A DNA stretch of 64,000 nt, from the NCBI RefSeq assembly GCF_004770475.1, contig NZ_RQHK01000017.1:744001-808000 (forward strand). The letters run 5' to 3'. The notes below the pieces were generated by a model. That model worked only from the letters and a program-made list of their open reading frames with translations, had not been told where the DNA came from and ran no database searches. The position numbers and the translations under genes are program-made. The DNA comes from Leptospira mtsangambouensis (GTDB lineage: Bacteria; Spirochaetota; Leptospiria; Leptospirales; Leptospiraceae). This document shows, one piece after another, positions 34,205 to 43,625 of the stretch (positions are counted from its first letter, which is position 1; the number at the start of each line of letters is the position of its first letter).

Positions 34205-35848
34205 TTACTTTTGCGGAGTAGAATCGTCTCCTAAAAATTTAGGCCCATAGTTTCCTTCCCTATCCGTATAAGACCTTTCTGACTTGGGACTTTCAAAAGT
34301 ATAATGTTGTTCGATATTGGTTTTGAATGGAGCGTTCTCCGGAGATTCGCCGTATTGGTGTAACTCTCGAATCCTTAAATCAGATCTTGGATGTTTACCA
34401 AGTCTTCCTCGAAACTTGAAAAAGGATGATAACTTCGGATCTACTTTGTGATGGCCGTCGGGATCTTTGTCAGCTGTTTGATCCACCCAACCCGGTTCTT
34501 CCCAAGCGACTAATCTTTCGATTTTTTGTTTGATCATCTTACTCGCATCGATGTAACGAGTGGATTCGGGTAAGTTGTCAGATTCCGAATCTTCCTTCGT
34601 TTGGATAGATTTATCTTTGATCCCTGAACCAATTTTAACACTCGTTAAATCTTTTTCAGATAAATCTTTGGGAACGATGAGAATTGATTTTTCTGGATCG
34701 AAACTTGGGAACACATCCCAAGGATCAGAAATATAATTAAAGAGAGCATTTCCTGCATGTAGTTTGACCGTATAACCACCATACGCTGATGTTGGGTTTC
34801 CACCATCTGAACCCATATTCCCTTTCGCCACATAAAGAATCGGGTGGTTTTTTAAGGAATTGATATTTCGAAAATCGGTATCAAGTAGGATATGATCATG
34901 TCCCGTGAGTAAAATCCGTTTTGGTTTTCCATCTCTTGAAACGAGTAGGGCATAAGATTCTAAATCGCCTTGGTGGATATTCCCGAATTTGGTTGGACCT
35001 TCGTTCCAATCATACCAAATCCAATAAGAGACGACCATATCTCCATTCCCCACTTCATACCAATAGTTGCCATCGTCTCGAAATCCAGGGAGAGTCTCTT
35101 TTGTTGTTCCCGATACAGTCGTTTTGGCATAACGCACATGATAGTACAGATGAGTTTGTGTTTCTCTATCTCGTAGGTCTGGAAATTCCACATAGTTCCA
35201 AGTGGTTTGGCCGAGAGATTTGCGACGAATGTCTTTATTCGGAAGTGTGTATTCTTTCGGATGAAAGAAGTTTACATACTTTTCCATATTGGTTGGTAAA
35301 TATTTTTTATCTTTGTGAAAGACAAGGATGGGTGCAAATTTTGCAGCCAACTCTTCTTGTTTGCGATTGGGGATCAGGTTCTCTTGGCTTACAAAAGTAA
35401 AATCATGAGTGATGTTTTGTTTTTTTAAAACTGAATCTGTATTTTGAATCCAAAAAGGATTGTGCCCTGGTGAATATTTCCCTTGGATTTTTTCGATTCC
35501 CTCTAAACGAATGGAAAGATGAGTCCATTGGTTTGGAATCACTTCCTGGAATGTGATTTGGTCTATGGATGATTGAAGTGGTTTTGCACTTTTTTGAGTT
35601 TTAGTGGAAACCGGAGTATAACAGTCTTTTGCTTTTGTATCAGGACAAAAATAAAATTGGAGAGTGTAAGAAATTCTTTCTCCTTTTAGTTCCTTGGGAA
35701 TTGAATTGAGTTTGAATTGGAAACGAATGGGAATTGGATTTATATTTGTAATTTCCAGTTCTTTTCCATTCGAACTAGAACAGGAAGTAACAGAAAGTAT
35801 AAATACAGCTAACGAGAGGTAGGTGGAGGTTTTATTAATAGGTTTCAT
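34205..35848 (-). CDS. Large putative lipoprotein, Vps62/DUF946-like
   Basis: 547 residues from ATG 35848. A longer frame to 36013 runs through the terminator and the neighbour gene and is rejected. Signal with spirochaete lipobox: MKPINKTSTYLSLAVFILSVTSC, so lipidation at Cys23 is likely. The mature protein has an N-terminal beta domain and a central part (APILVFHKDKKYLP, VVSYWIWYDWNEG, HQGDLESYALLV, LYVAKGNMGSDGG) that recalls the Vps62/DUF946 type of surface or secreted proteins, an inference from memory. A proposed role in the outer membrane is unproven. A terminator lies just upstream, so the gene needs its own promoter. Confidence 0.65.
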   Translation of the reverse strand: MKPINKTSTYLSLAVFILSVTSCSSSNGKELEITNINPIPIRFQFKLNSIPKELKGERISYTLQFYFCPDTKAKDCYTPVSTKTQKSAKPLQSSIDQITFQEVIPNQWTHLSIRLEGIEKIQGKYSPGHNPFWIQNTDSVLKKQNITHDFTFVSQENLIPNRKQEELAAKFAPILVFHKDKKYLPTNMEKYVNFFHPKEYTLPNKDIRRKSLGQTTWNYVEFPDLRDRETQTHLYYHVRYAKTTVSGTTKETLPGFRDDGNYWYEVGNGDMVVSYWIWYDWNEGPTKFGNIHQGDLESYALLVSRDGKPKRILLTGHDHILLDTDFRNINSLKNHPILYVAKGNMGSDGGNPTSAYGGYTVKLHAGNALFNYISDPWDVFPSFDPEKSILIVPKDLSEKDLTSVKIGSGIKDKSIQTKEDSESDNLPESTRYIDASKMIKQKIERLVAWEEPGWVDQTADKDPDGHHKVDPKLSSFFKFRGRLGKHPRSDLRIRELHQYGESPENAPFKTNIEQHYTFESPKSERSYTDREGNYGPKFLGDDSTPQK

Positions 35849-35867
35849 TTGGTTTGTTGGGGCATAA

Positions 35868-35893
35868 AAAAACCCCTGAATCCAGGGGTTTTT
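35868..35893 (-). terminator. Intrinsic terminator of the lysine-rich protein gene
   Basis: AAAAACCCCTG, loop AATC, CAGGGGTTTTT. On the minus strand the hairpin is followed by seven T residues. It ends the transcript of 35913-36164 before the lipoprotein gene. The T-run on the other side would allow termination of plus-strand transcripts too. Confidence 0.85.
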
Positions 35894-35912
35894 CAAATCA
35901 AAAGGGCTAAGA

Positions 35913-36164
35913 TTACTCAGCGTCTTTCTTTGCTTTTTTCTCTTTTTTGGCTTTCTTAGCTTTTTTAGCCTTTTTCTCGCCATTTTTATTATTCTTTTTC
36001 TCTTTCTTCTCACCGTCTTTGTTGTTCATTTTTTCTTTTTTAGGTTTAACGGTTTCGGAAGCTTCGTCAGCTTGCATAGTAGGTTCTTCGTCTGCTTCTG
36101 TTTGAGCAAAAACGCCGAAAGTACTGAAAGAGAAAATAGAGAGAATCACAAGAAATTTTTTCAT
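35913..36164 (-). CDS. Small exported lysine-rich protein
   Basis: 83 residues. Clear Sec signal peptide MKKFLVILSIFSFSTFGVFA with cleavage before QTEADEE. The mature part has an acidic first third and a C-terminal 44 residues of which 22 are lysine, built from imperfect KKxKK and AKK units (GEKKAKKAKKAKKEKKAKK). Such a basic tail could bind peptidoglycan, LPS or nucleic acid; this is inference. The gene has its own strong terminator and looks monocistronic. Family not recognised. Confidence 0.75.
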   Translation of the reverse strand: MKKFLVILSIFSFSTFGVFAQTEADEEPTMQADEASETVKPKKEKMNNKDGEKKEKKNNKNGEKKAKKAKKAKKEKKAKKDAE

Positions 36165-36244
36165 TTTTTACCTCGTATGGAATGTGCACCAATTAGATAC
36201 TATTTCGACGAATAGACAATCGTAAATTTTGGAATTTTTGTGAA

Positions 36245-37630
36245 TTATTTACCCACACAAAATTTACTAAAAATCCTACCAAGGATCTCTTCGTTTTCCA
36301 CATGACCATTGACTTCACCAATTTCTTTGAGTGAGGAATTGATTTCCTGGATATAAATTTCAGCAGGTGTTTCTTCTTCCATCAATCGAATCGCTTCTGA
36401 TAAATTAGATTCAATTTTTTGAATATGATATCTTTGTCTGTCTTCTAATAAAACCACATCTTCTGAATTATCTTTTGAGGTGATTTTTGTTTTTAAAAGT
36501 TCTAATAAATGAGGAATTCCAATTTTTGTTTTACAAGAGATTTCAGTAATTTCCAATTCGAATTCATTTTGCATTTCATCCAATTGGTTTCGGTTCCAAT
36601 CTTTATGTTTTTCATCAATTTTATTGGCAACAAGGATAGAGCCATGAAGTCTTTCTTTATGTTTTGATAAAAACGAACTTTTGTCGAATGGTACTGAGGT
36701 ATCAATCAAAAGTAGTTTTACGTTGGCACTATCGGCCTCTCGTTTGCTTCTTTCAATCCCCATTTGTTCTATGTTATCAGAAGTTTCACGAATTCCAGCA
36801 GTGTCTACCAATCGAATTGGAATTCCATCCAAACTCAATTCCTCAGCGATATAATCTCTGGTGGTACCGGGAATGTCCGATATAATCGAGCGATCTTTTC
36901 CAATCAGTAAGTTCATTAGGCTCGACTTACCCGTGTTTGGCTCTCCAAATAAAACAACAGTGGATTGTAAAATTAATGTTTCTGCTCGTTCAGAATCTTT
37001 GATTAATTTGGAACAAAGATTTTTTAGAGAAATCATTCGATTTTTTCTTTCTTCTAAACTTTCGAAGGTTAAGTCTTCGGTTGAAAAATCAATTTCTGCT
37101 TCACATTCTGCTTTTAGTGAAATCAAATCACTTCTGATTTTCGAACTTAGTTTTGTGATCTCACCAAATACGTTTTTTTGAGCTAATTCTAGTTCATAGC
37201 GAGAGCGTGCTTCAATGAGTCGCCCGATGGCTTCCGCTCCCGATAAATTGATTTTTCCATTTAAGTAAGCTCGTTTTGTAAATTCACCCTTTTGTGCAGG
37301 CCTTGCCCCTTTATCAAAAAGAATTTGTAAGGCACGTTTGAGTAGAATTGGATTTCCATGTAAATGGAACTCGGCTAAATCTTCACCTGTGTATGAGTTA
37401 GGTGCGGGAAAATAAAAAAATACAATCTGGTCTAACGGTTTTTGTGCATCGACAAAATCACAAAAAATAGCAGTGCGTTTTTGGTTTAAAATGAATTCTT
37501 CAGCGAGGGGAGATCCGTTTTTATGTAAAACGGCAAGTGCAATGGGCAATACGGCAGTGCCCGATACCCGAAGGATGCCAATCGCTCCGGGTCCTTGGGC
37601 AGTGGACAATGCCGCAATGGTATCAATCAA
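36245..37630 (-). CDS. mnmE: tRNA uridine-5-carboxymethylaminomethyl modification GTPase
   Basis: Works with MnmG to modify U34 of tRNAs reading two-codon boxes. 461 residues in the normal order: N-terminal tetrahydrofolate-binding domain ([24 protein letters not shown]), helical domain, and an inserted G domain with G1 [13 protein letters not shown], the G2/G3 region [13 protein letters not shown] and DTAGIRET, and G4 VANKID. The C-terminal FCVGK supplies the catalytic Cys. It overlaps the upstream khpB gene by eight bases and ends the ribosome/membrane cluster. Confidence 0.97.
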   Translation of the reverse strand: MIDTIAALSTAQGPGAIGILRVSGTAVLPIALAVLHKNGSPLAEEFILNQKRTAIFCDFVDAQKPLDQIVFFYFPAPNSYTGEDLAEFHLHGNPILLKRALQILFDKGARPAQKGEFTKRAYLNGKINLSGAEAIGRLIEARSRYELELAQKNVFGEITKLSSKIRSDLISLKAECEAEIDFSTEDLTFESLEERKNRMISLKNLCSKLIKDSERAETLILQSTVVLFGEPNTGKSSLMNLLIGKDRSIISDIPGTTRDYIAEELSLDGIPIRLVDTAGIRETSDNIEQMGIERSKREADSANVKLLLIDTSVPFDKSSFLSKHKERLHGSILVANKIDEKHKDWNRNQLDEMQNEFELEITEISCKTKIGIPHLLELLKTKITSKDNSEDVVLLEDRQRYHIQKIESNLSEAIRLMEEETPAEIYIQEINSSLKEIGEVNGHVENEEILGRIFSKFCVGK

Positions 37631-38354
37631 GATCTTCTTGATCTACTCCATCAGCAAAATCTTCAACAGGAAGTCCTTTTTTAGATGGATCTTCCAAATC
37701 TTTGTATTTATGTTTTTCTTTTGCCGAGATGACACGAACTCTTTTAAAAGTTCCGTTTCCTTCTGATCTTGTGAAAACTCTTTCATCTTCTTGAATTGCC
37801 ATATGAACAATTCTTCTTTCGAAAGGATTCATTGGATCGAGTAGTTTGGATCTTCCAGATTTAATTACGGATGCGGCAACGGATTTTGCCAATCGAATAA
37901 GAGATAACTCGCGTTTGTCGCGATAAGATTCGATATCCAAAACTATTTTTCGGTTGTGACGAATTTTTGGATCAACCATTAGGTTGAGAAGGAATTGAAG
38001 AGAATCTAAAGTTCCTCCTCTTTTACCAATAATGAGTCCTGATTCTTTACTTGTAAGTTCGACATAGATTTTTCCATCTACATCACCCATTCCTACCACT
38101 TCAGCAGGAATTCCCATTTTTTTCAAAATGGTGATGATCACTCCATGAATGATTTTTTCGGATGGGATGTCGTTGTTTGCAACAAACGCGCGTACAACGG
38201 CTGGTTTTTTTTGTGTGATTCCTAAAAATCCGGATTTTCCGGAATCAACTACTTCGAATCGTAAATCGCCTGGTTGGAGACGAAGTGTTTCGAGAGAGTA
38301 TTCTTCTGCCTCACTTTTCGTTTTTCCTTCGGCTTCGAAAATGTAATTATTCAT
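37623..38354 (-). CDS. khpB: RNA-binding protein KhpB/Jag (KH and R3H domains)
   Basis: 243 residues. N-terminal Jag-N domain ([19 protein letters not shown]), a KH domain with [24 protein letters not shown], and a C-terminal R3H domain with [24 protein letters not shown]. Known homologues bind RNA with KhpA and affect cell division and envelope assembly in Gram-positives. Position right after yidC is conserved in many bacteria. The last 25 residues are acidic and low in complexity. Overlap with mnmE by eight bases shows they share a transcript. Confidence 0.95.
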   Translation of the reverse strand: MNNYIFEAEGKTKSEAEEYSLETLRLQPGDLRFEVVDSGKSGFLGITQKKPAVVRAFVANNDIPSEKIIHGVIITILKKMGIPAEVVGMGDVDGKIYVELTSKESGLIIGKRGGTLDSLQFLLNLMVDPKIRHNRKIVLDIESYRDKRELSLIRLAKSVAASVIKSGRSKLLDPMNPFERRIVHMAIQEDERVFTRSEGNGTFKRVRVISAKEKHKYKDLEDPSKKGLPVEDFADGVDQEDLD

Positions 38355-38382
38355 CTGTGATCTTCCTTGTTAAACAATGATT

Positions 38383-40338
38383 TCATTTTTTCTTTTTGTT
38401 TTGGTTTCTAAACCCAGGTCTTGCAACCGCAGAAGCTTTGTTTGCTGGCTCTGGCCCATTATTTGTTGGTTTTTTATCTTCTGATTTACCAAATTTGTTC
38501 GTATACACTTGTTGTGCGATCGATAGAATATTTTGCATTGTCCAATACATTGTCACACCAGCAGGCATTGACCAGAAAAAATATAACATGATGACTGGCA
38601 TCATGTACATCATCATCTTTTGGTTTGGATCAGTGGAAACCGTTGTCATTCTAGACTGAACTACTTGCGTTGCTACCATGATGAGTGGAAGGATGTTGAT
38701 CGCAAGGGCTCCAATAAACGCTAACTTTGGAGTAGTATAAACAGTATCTGGTTCACTTAAATCTTTGATCCATAAAAATGGAGAATTCCAAAGATCAACT
38801 GTATCGGAAAATGCAGTATACAATGCGATAAAGATAGGAATTTGGATGAGCATCGGAAGGCAACCTGCCATTGGATTGGTTCCGTTCTTTTTATATAACT
38901 CTACTGTCTTTTCTTGTTTGAGTTTTGGATCATCCGCATATTTTTCATTGATGAGTTTGATTTGTGGAGATAACTCCTGCATCTTTTTCATCGATTCCGC
39001 CTGTTTTTTGTTCAGCGGATAGAATGCTAATTTAAAGAGGATCGCAAAAATCACGATTGCCCAACCGTAGTTAGGAATGACGAGATAGATCTTTTTTAAG
39101 ATCCAAACAATTCCATTGCGAAGAGGTGTTGTTATCCCTTGGTTAAAGGATTTGTCGAGAGATTCACTAAGGCCTGCAAACACGGAGTCTTTGTTGATTT
39201 TTGGATCAAGGTTGCTATCGCGGAAAGCAGTTCCGTCAAGTTCTCTAACACCGACATAAGCCGCATAATCTAAGTTTACTTCTTCACCTGGTCCAAGTTT
39301 CAAATTGTCATAAACTAAAAGAACACCTGTTTCGTTCCCTTTGCGGTTATCAAGGAGGACTCCAGCTGGTTTATCATCCAATGGGTCGATGACGCCGATG
39401 AAGTAACGGCTTCCTGTTCCCACGAAGTCTACTTTTTCGTTCGAACCTTTTTTGATTTCGTAACGTGTGTCTTTTCCATCATTTGAACCAAATAGGTTAT
39501 CAAAAAAACCTTGTGTGCTGGTTCCATCTACGTGGTCTTTAAAACTTCCATCTAAGTAGTAATAACGAAAGTAGTGAGCGTTATCACGATCATTAAAGTC
39601 TTCTTTTTTCTTAAGTACTGGTCCAAGGGAACTAAAAGATCTAAAGTAAACATCAGATTTTGAAGGGGAGATATTGATGGTTTCTGTGGATCTGTTTTTA
39701 AGTGTTAAATGAAATTTGAAATAGTTTTCAGATGGGAAAAACTGAAATTTCTTTTGGATCGTATATTTTCCATCTAACGAAGGTGCTTCGAAGATTACTG
39801 TTTTTGTTTCGGCATTGTAACTGGAACTAAAGTTTACTAAGTTGTATGCAGAAAAAGGAATGGTGTCTTTGTCTTCAATGATGTTGAAGTCAAAACCTTG
39901 TCCTCTAGTGAGTTCTACAGCTTTTTCTTTTTTCCCATCAAATTCAATTTCGAATTTAGGATCTTTTGCAATCGCAAATTCAGAACCATCTGGTTCTTTA
40001 TGATCTTTAATATAGTATTCTGTGATTCTTCCGCCTAAACTAGAAAAATGAACTAAAAATGAATCTGTCTTTAAAGAAAAGGTTTTTACGTCTTCTGGTT
40101 TTACTGGATTTAACTTAGTTGTTTCTGCTGTTGGCTTTTTAATTTCTGATTTTGAATCCGTTGCATTTCCGTTAGGTTTCTCTTTTTCAGAATCATTTTT
40201 TTTGGAAACTTCGTCCGCGGTTTTTGGTTTCGGTGGTTGTGGTGGAAAGAAGAAATAGTTAATCCCCATCCATACCGCTAAACTGAGGAATAGCGCGAGG
40301 AATAAACGACCTTGTCTGTTGGTGGAATCATTTTGCAT
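38383..40338 (-). CDS. yidC: Membrane protein insertase
   Basis: Inserts proteins into the inner membrane alone or with SecYEG. 651 residues. One N-terminal helix ([20 protein letters not shown]), a charged low-complexity linker, a large periplasmic P1 domain (about 90-390), and the conserved helical core with the hydrophilic-groove Arg region ([22 protein letters not shown]), [42 protein letters not shown] and the C-terminal [13 protein letters not shown]. The long P1 domain is the Gram-negative form. It lies three bases after yidD. The basic C-terminal tail (RNQNKKKK) fits ribosome contact. Confidence 0.97.
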   Translation of the reverse strand: MQNDSTNRQGRLFLALFLSLAVWMGINYFFFPPQPPKPKTADEVSKKNDSEKEKPNGNATDSKSEIKKPTAETTKLNPVKPEDVKTFSLKTDSFLVHFSSLGGRITEYYIKDHKEPDGSEFAIAKDPKFEIEFDGKKEKAVELTRGQGFDFNIIEDKDTIPFSAYNLVNFSSSYNAETKTVIFEAPSLDGKYTIQKKFQFFPSENYFKFHLTLKNRSTETINISPSKSDVYFRSFSSLGPVLKKKEDFNDRDNAHYFRYYYLDGSFKDHVDGTSTQGFFDNLFGSNDGKDTRYEIKKGSNEKVDFVGTGSRYFIGVIDPLDDKPAGVLLDNRKGNETGVLLVYDNLKLGPGEEVNLDYAAYVGVRELDGTAFRDSNLDPKINKDSVFAGLSESLDKSFNQGITTPLRNGIVWILKKIYLVIPNYGWAIVIFAILFKLAFYPLNKKQAESMKKMQELSPQIKLINEKYADDPKLKQEKTVELYKKNGTNPMAGCLPMLIQIPIFIALYTAFSDTVDLWNSPFLWIKDLSEPDTVYTTPKLAFIGALAINILPLIMVATQVVQSRMTTVSTDPNQKMMMYMMPVIMLYFFWSMPAGVTMYWTMQNILSIAQQVYTNKFGKSEDKKPTNNGPEPANKASAVARPGFRNQNKKKK

Positions 40339-40341
40339 AAG

Positions 40342-40569
40342 TTAACTCTTGTTAAAGGATTTCGGTAAAGGATCATGCCCGCCTTCGTGGTAAGGATGGC
40401 ATTTTGAAATTCTAACTACACTAAGAACAAGCGCCTTATACCAAGGATAAGTTTCAAACGCTTGTTTGGCATATTCAGAACAACTGGGGGAAAACCGGCA
40501 AGCCGGTGGCAATAGAGGGGACAGCAGTTTTTTGTAGAGAAAAATGAGAACCAAAAACAGCCGATTCAT
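40342..40569 (-). CDS. yidD: Membrane protein insertion efficiency factor
   Basis: 75 residues from ATG 40569, which overlaps the stop of rnpA (ATGA). A frame back to 40656 only mirrors rnpA and is not used. Family signatures: [30 protein letters not shown] with the conserved cysteines, and [17 protein letters not shown]. YidD is a small amphipathic inner-membrane protein assisting YidC, which is the next gene three bases on. Confidence 0.96.
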   Translation of the reverse strand: MNRLFLVLIFLYKKLLSPLLPPACRFSPSCSEYAKQAFETYPWYKALVLSVVRISKCHPYHEGGHDPLPKSFNKS

Positions 40570-40826
40570 GGGAATTGTTTTAGAACCGAAAGGAACAAAA
40601 CCTCTCGGTCTTCCTTGGATAACTTCGCAAATTCTTTTTGAACGAGTAGGGCACAATCGTATCCAACAGGTAACAAAGAAATATGTTTCCTAACCAGTTC
40701 TCGGAGAATTCGTTTGGAACGGTTGCGTTCAACGGCTGTTTTGTGAGTTTTATCGGGGCAAAATAAAAAACTGGCAAACGGAAGGCCGTTTTTTCGAACA
40801 AGCCATCGCATCGGTGGCCTGCCCAT
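40566..40826 (-). CDS. rnpA: Ribonuclease P protein component; true start probably upstream at a non-standard codon
   Basis: The 86 residues from ATG 40826 hold the RNA-binding core [20 protein letters not shown]. However, the same frame continues upstream as ELPSETLRDQTRIQELFRQN and then NRK, which aligns by eye with the normal N-terminal helix and first strand of RnpA. That part is bounded by an in-frame TAG at 40893-40895, and between it and ATG 40826 there is no ATG, GTG or TTG. A perfect AGGAG ribosome binding site lies at 40890-40894, right where the longer protein should start. So either a non-standard start codon is used, or the short form is made. It binds the RNase P RNA to mature tRNA 5' ends. 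It overlaps yidD by four bases. Confidence 0.85.
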   Translation of the reverse strand: MGRPPMRWLVRKNGLPFASFLFCPDKTHKTAVERNRSKRILRELVRKHISLLPVGYDCALLVQKEFAKLSKEDREVLFLSVLKQFP

Positions 40827-40897
40827 TTTACGATTCTGACGAAAGAGTTCCTGGATCCTGGTTTGGTCGCGAAGGGTCTCCGAAGGAAGCTCCTAAA

Positions 40898-41059
40898 TTA
40901 GAACTTTCTCCCGATTTTTTCGTCGGAAACAGTCAATTTAGCACGGCCTTTTCTTCTTCTGTTGGCTATCACATTTCGTCCGCCTGGGGTAGCCATTCTG
41001 GCTCGGAATCCGTGAGTTCTCACGCGTTTAATTTTACTCGGTTGGAATGTACGTTTCAT
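40898..41059 (-). CDS. rpmH: 50S ribosomal protein L34
   Basis: 53-residue ribosomal protein with the unmistakable L34 pattern: [20 protein letters not shown], then [20 protein letters not shown] and a short tail ending in GRKF. It is below common ORF length cut-offs. The ATG at 41059 has TAGGTG a few bases upstream. It is the first gene of the rpmH-rnpA-yidD-yidC-khpB-mnmE cluster; its stop is adjacent to the AGGAG that serves rnpA. In many bacteria dnaA and the origin lie on the other side of rpmH; that is not the case within this window. Confidence 0.97.
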   Translation of the reverse strand: MKRTFQPSKIKRVRTHGFRARMATPGGRNVIANRRRKGRAKLTVSDEKIGRKF

Positions 41060-41571
41060 GAAACACCTAATTAATCTATATATGATCGCAAAAATATGAG
41101 GTCTTTTGAAAGGTTTTTGGTACCCCCATGGAAGTCAAGGGGAATTGGGAAAAATGATTGGACAGTGCCTTTCTTATGAGACATAAGGTAAAATTTGAAT
41201 CAGGATCAGGACTCTGCGAGGTGCGGGTGAGTGACTTTCCTTTTCTACTCCCTATCGTTGGTGATCGGCTGAATTTGTTTCAGAGAAGGACCAAGAAAAC
41301 GAGTGGTTTTTGTGTATGGGTCACTTTGGAAAGTGAGTTTCTTTTTCGCATCGTTTACTTTAGAAAGTGGGTTACATTTTCGCATTGTTCACTTTAGAAA
41401 GTGGGTTACATTTTCGCATTGTTCACTTTAGAAAGTGAGTTTCTTTTTTGTATCTCTTTCCTTGGAAACTTAGCAACCTTTTCTCCTATGAATTCCTTCC
41501 CAGTTTTCAACTAGCTTCCAACCAACTGTTTTAATGGTTTTCAGAATTCCAATGCCAGATGAAACAAGATC
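41060..41571. other. Intergenic region of about 510 bp between rpmH and the MltA-like gene
   Basis: Both flanking genes point away from this region, so it must hold their promoters. It contains four tandem 34-bp repeats (41323-41458). Two further ACTTTCC-type half-sites occur at 41233-41239 and, inside the next gene, at 41609-41615. I saw no DnaA box of the TTATCCACA form. A 79-codon frame at 41158-41397 runs through the repeats and looks like chance. No RNA gene recognised. Confidence 0.6.
41323..41458. repeat. Four tandem 34-bp repeats with a CACTTT-AG-AAAGTG palindrome
   Basis: Copies at 41323-41356, 41357-41390, 41391-41424 and 41425-41458. The two central copies are identical: ACTTTAGAAAGTGGGTTACA then TTTTCGCATTGTTC. 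The outer copies differ in the middle (GAGTTTCT in place of GGGTTACA) and match each other there. Each copy junction makes a 14-bp inverted repeat, CACTTT-AG-AAAGTG or a near form. The unit is close to three helical turns, so the palindromes lie on one face of the DNA. There are no spacers, so this is not a CRISPR array. Confidence 0.9.
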
Positions 41572-42777
41572 ATGATGGGAAATGGGAATCCGCTGGAAAA
41601 AGAAAGTCACTTTCCTTTTCGTCTCACGAACCAAATGATCTCAGTTTCTTTATTGATTGGTTTACTTTCGATTGTTGATTTATTTGCAGAGTCAAATAAG
41701 ATCCACAACCGTCGACACAATCAAAATAGCAAAAACCAGTCCTCCGCATTTCATATCCCTGAAACAGTAAAACCATTCAATCAGATGGATTTTGTGCGAG
41801 ATTCAAATTTGGAATCCGCGTTAAGAGAATCGATACAACACTATAAAAGATTGCCTAAAGATAATAAATTTCGTTTTGGGGAGGAAGAATTCACAAATGA
41901 AGAAATCCTTCGGTCATTTTCAAATCTTCAGTCAATCATCCACAATACACCCGATGATCAGATAAAAAGTGAAATCGAAAAATATTTTCAATATATTGAG
42001 TTGAGACCTTCCACTGATTTACCAACGATTACAGGATATTATGAAGTACGAATTCGTGGAAAAAACAAACAAGAAGGAGAATTTCAGTATCCTGCATTAA
42101 CTCCTCCTATCTCTGACTCAAGTTTTTCGGAGAATCCTAAACACTTTCATCGAGATAAATGGATTCAAAAATCAATTTGGGAAAAATATTCGAAACCTAT
42201 TGTTTTCTTAAGATTGACGGACTTACATTTAGCACAGTTAGAAGGGTCGGCCCTAGTTGAAATGGAAACCAATGAGAGATTTCGGATCAATTATGCTGAA
42301 GACAATGGGAAAGATTATATTAGTCCTTCTGTTCATCTACATGGTATTTGTCCAAGTCTTAAACCATATCATTTATCAAATTGTATCCAATCTAAACCTA
42401 AGGAAGTAACTGAAGCAATTTTAAAGAATCCTAGATATATATTCTTTCACAAAGAATCATTGTTAGATGGTGACATGAGCCAATATCATTTGGGTCCAAA
42501 AGGTAGCGGTGGCATTCGATTGGTAGCTTACCGATCGGTGGCAATGGATATAAAAATTCCTTTAGGACTTCCTGTCCTTCTTTCTTTTCAATCAAATAAA
42601 GAATTGGTGAATAACCGTTTGGTTTTTGTTCATGATAGGGGAAATGCTATCACCGGTCTTGGTAGGTTGGATTATTTTTTAGGGAGTGAGAACGGAGTGG
42701 AAGAGGAAGCAAACAATTTGTTAACAAAAGGAAAAGTAGTTTTGTTACTCCCAAGGAAAGAAAAAAAAATTAGATAA
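41572..42777 (+). CDS. MltA-like lytic murein transglycosylase
   Basis: 401 residues with an N-terminal hydrophobic segment (MISVSLLIGLLSIVDLFAES) that acts as signal or anchor. The body has the MltA pattern: ITGYYEVRIRG near residue 155, NPRYIFFHKE, GPKGSGGIRLVAYRSVAMD, IPLGLPVLLSF, and the 3D-domain end VHDRGNAITGLGRLDYFLGS, which keeps the Asp residues expected for catalysis. MltA cleaves peptidoglycan glycan strands to 1,6-anhydro ends. The sequence is more divergent than most, so activity is probable but not certain. No lipobox is apparent. Start ATG 41572 or 41575. Confidence 0.78.
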   Translation: MMGNGNPLEKESHFPFRLTNQMISVSLLIGLLSIVDLFAESNKIHNRRHNQNSKNQSSAFHIPETVKPFNQMDFVRDSNLESALRESIQHYKRLPKDNKFRFGEEEFTNEEILRSFSNLQSIIHNTPDDQIKSEIEKYFQYIELRPSTDLPTITGYYEVRIRGKNKQEGEFQYPALTPPISDSSFSENPKHFHRDKWIQKSIWEKYSKPIVFLRLTDLHLAQLEGSALVEMETNERFRINYAEDNGKDYISPSVHLHGICPSLKPYHLSNCIQSKPKEVTEAILKNPRYIFFHKESLLDGDMSQYHLGPKGSGGIRLVAYRSVAMDIKIPLGLPVLLSFQSNKELVNNRLVFVHDRGNAITGLGRLDYFLGSENGVEEEANNLLTKGKVVLLLPRKEKKIR

Positions 42778-42852
42778 ATATATGCTAATTTATATAAGTT
42801 TAAATTAGTTCGAGATTCGAAATTTCAATGTTCTTTGAAAGGTCCCTCACAT

Positions 42853-43509
42853 TTACATTTCGTTTTTGATTCCTTGGTAAAAAATGATAAAAATAGTTTC
42901 CATTTCTTTTTCTGGATCAATTGGATATTTGGGTGCTAATACAAATTTTGTAATTAAAAAACTAGCGGCCAAACTAAAAGAAGCTCTTACAATTTGATTC
43001 GGATCTAAATCCTTTCTGATCTCACCTATTTGCTGAAAATACTTGATAGCTTCTACGGAAGTATCATACAAATTTATTTTCCAAAGATTCCCAAAGATCT
43101 CTGCAAATTCTTTTGAGAACAGTAGGGCACCGAGAAGTAGTTTTAGTTTTTGAGGTTCTTTTGCTACGGCAGTATATCTTGCCTTTAAAATAGTAACATA
43201 CCATTCTTTGAAATTTGGTTTCAACGATTGTAATCTTTCTTTGAGGTCAGACATATGGCCGGGTAAAATCGTTGAAAGAAGTAAACCTGAAAGAACCCGT
43301 CTATATAAATCAATCTTAGAGGGAAAATATTTAAAGAGCGTACGTTCTGTTACACCAGCCCTTTTTGCTAATTCTGCAGTTGTTGCACCTGAAAATCCTA
43401 ACTCAGCAAAAACATCCTCAGCAGCCTTTACGATGTCTTTTTCCTTTTCTGACTCGGGATTTTGGTAAGCATTAAATTCGTTTTGTAGTGACTTTAGGGT
43501 TAGTTTCAT
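42853..43509 (-). CDS. TetR-family transcriptional regulator
   Basis: 218 residues. N-terminal helix-turn-helix at about residues 35-65: FSGATTAELAKRAGVTERTLFKYFPSK. The C-terminal ligand domain is all helical and not assignable to an inducer. Divergent from the DAPG-hydrolase-like gene with 129 bp between starts; two matching palindromes in the gap are likely its operators. It therefore probably represses that operon, and perhaps itself, until a small molecule binds. Confidence 0.93.
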   Translation of the reverse strand: MKLTLKSLQNEFNAYQNPESEKEKDIVKAAEDVFAELGFSGATTAELAKRAGVTERTLFKYFPSKIDLYRRVLSGLLLSTILPGHMSDLKERLQSLKPNFKEWYVTILKARYTAVAKEPQKLKLLLGALLFSKEFAEIFGNLWKINLYDTSVEAIKYFQQIGEIRKDLDPNQIVRASFSLAASFLITKFVLAPKYPIDPEKEMETIFIIFYQGIKNEM

Positions 43510-43572
43510 GAGTTTACCAGTCTCCGTTTTGTATCATTTTTTAATTGTACCAGAATTTTTCGATTGATTTTT

Positions 43573-43592
43573 TGTATAGTATTTACTTTACA
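43573..43592. promoter_or_regulatory. Operator-like palindrome 1 for the TetR regulator
   Basis: TGTATAG-TATTTA-CTTTACA: seven-base arms with one mismatch around a six-base centre. It shares the core TATAG-NNTTTA-CT with palindrome 2. Centres are 33 bp apart, about three turns of DNA. It lies nearer to the TetR gene. Confidence 0.55.
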
Positions 43593-43605
43593 ATGAATTT
43601 GTGAG

Positions 43606-43625
43606 AGTATAGCGTTTACTATACT
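43606..43625. promoter_or_regulatory. Operator-like palindrome 2 for the TetR regulator
   Basis: AGTATAG-CGTTTA-CTATACT: perfect seven-base arms around a six-base centre, ending 13 bp before the ATG of the DAPG-hydrolase-like gene. Size and form fit a TetR dimer site. A repressor bound here would cover the promoter or ribosome binding region of the operon. Confidence 0.65.

Noticed and set aside
35849..36013. N-terminal extension of the large lipoprotein rich in Arg and Lys
   Set aside because: It is a shifted reading of the lysine-rich gene across a terminator; the signal peptide starts at 35848.
40570..40656. N-terminal extension of YidD
   Set aside because: It overlaps rnpA out of frame; ATG 40569 gives the standard YidD length.
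41158..41397. 79-codon plus-strand ORF between rpmH and the MltA-like gene
   Set aside because: It runs through the tandem repeats, has no ribosome binding site and no protein-like pattern.
41323..41458. Possible CRISPR array
   Set aside because: Repeats are directly adjacent with no spacers, and no cas genes are present.
41060..41571. Possible chromosome origin beside rpmH
   Set aside because: No dnaA or dnaN nearby and no TTATCCACA boxes seen; only position suggests it.
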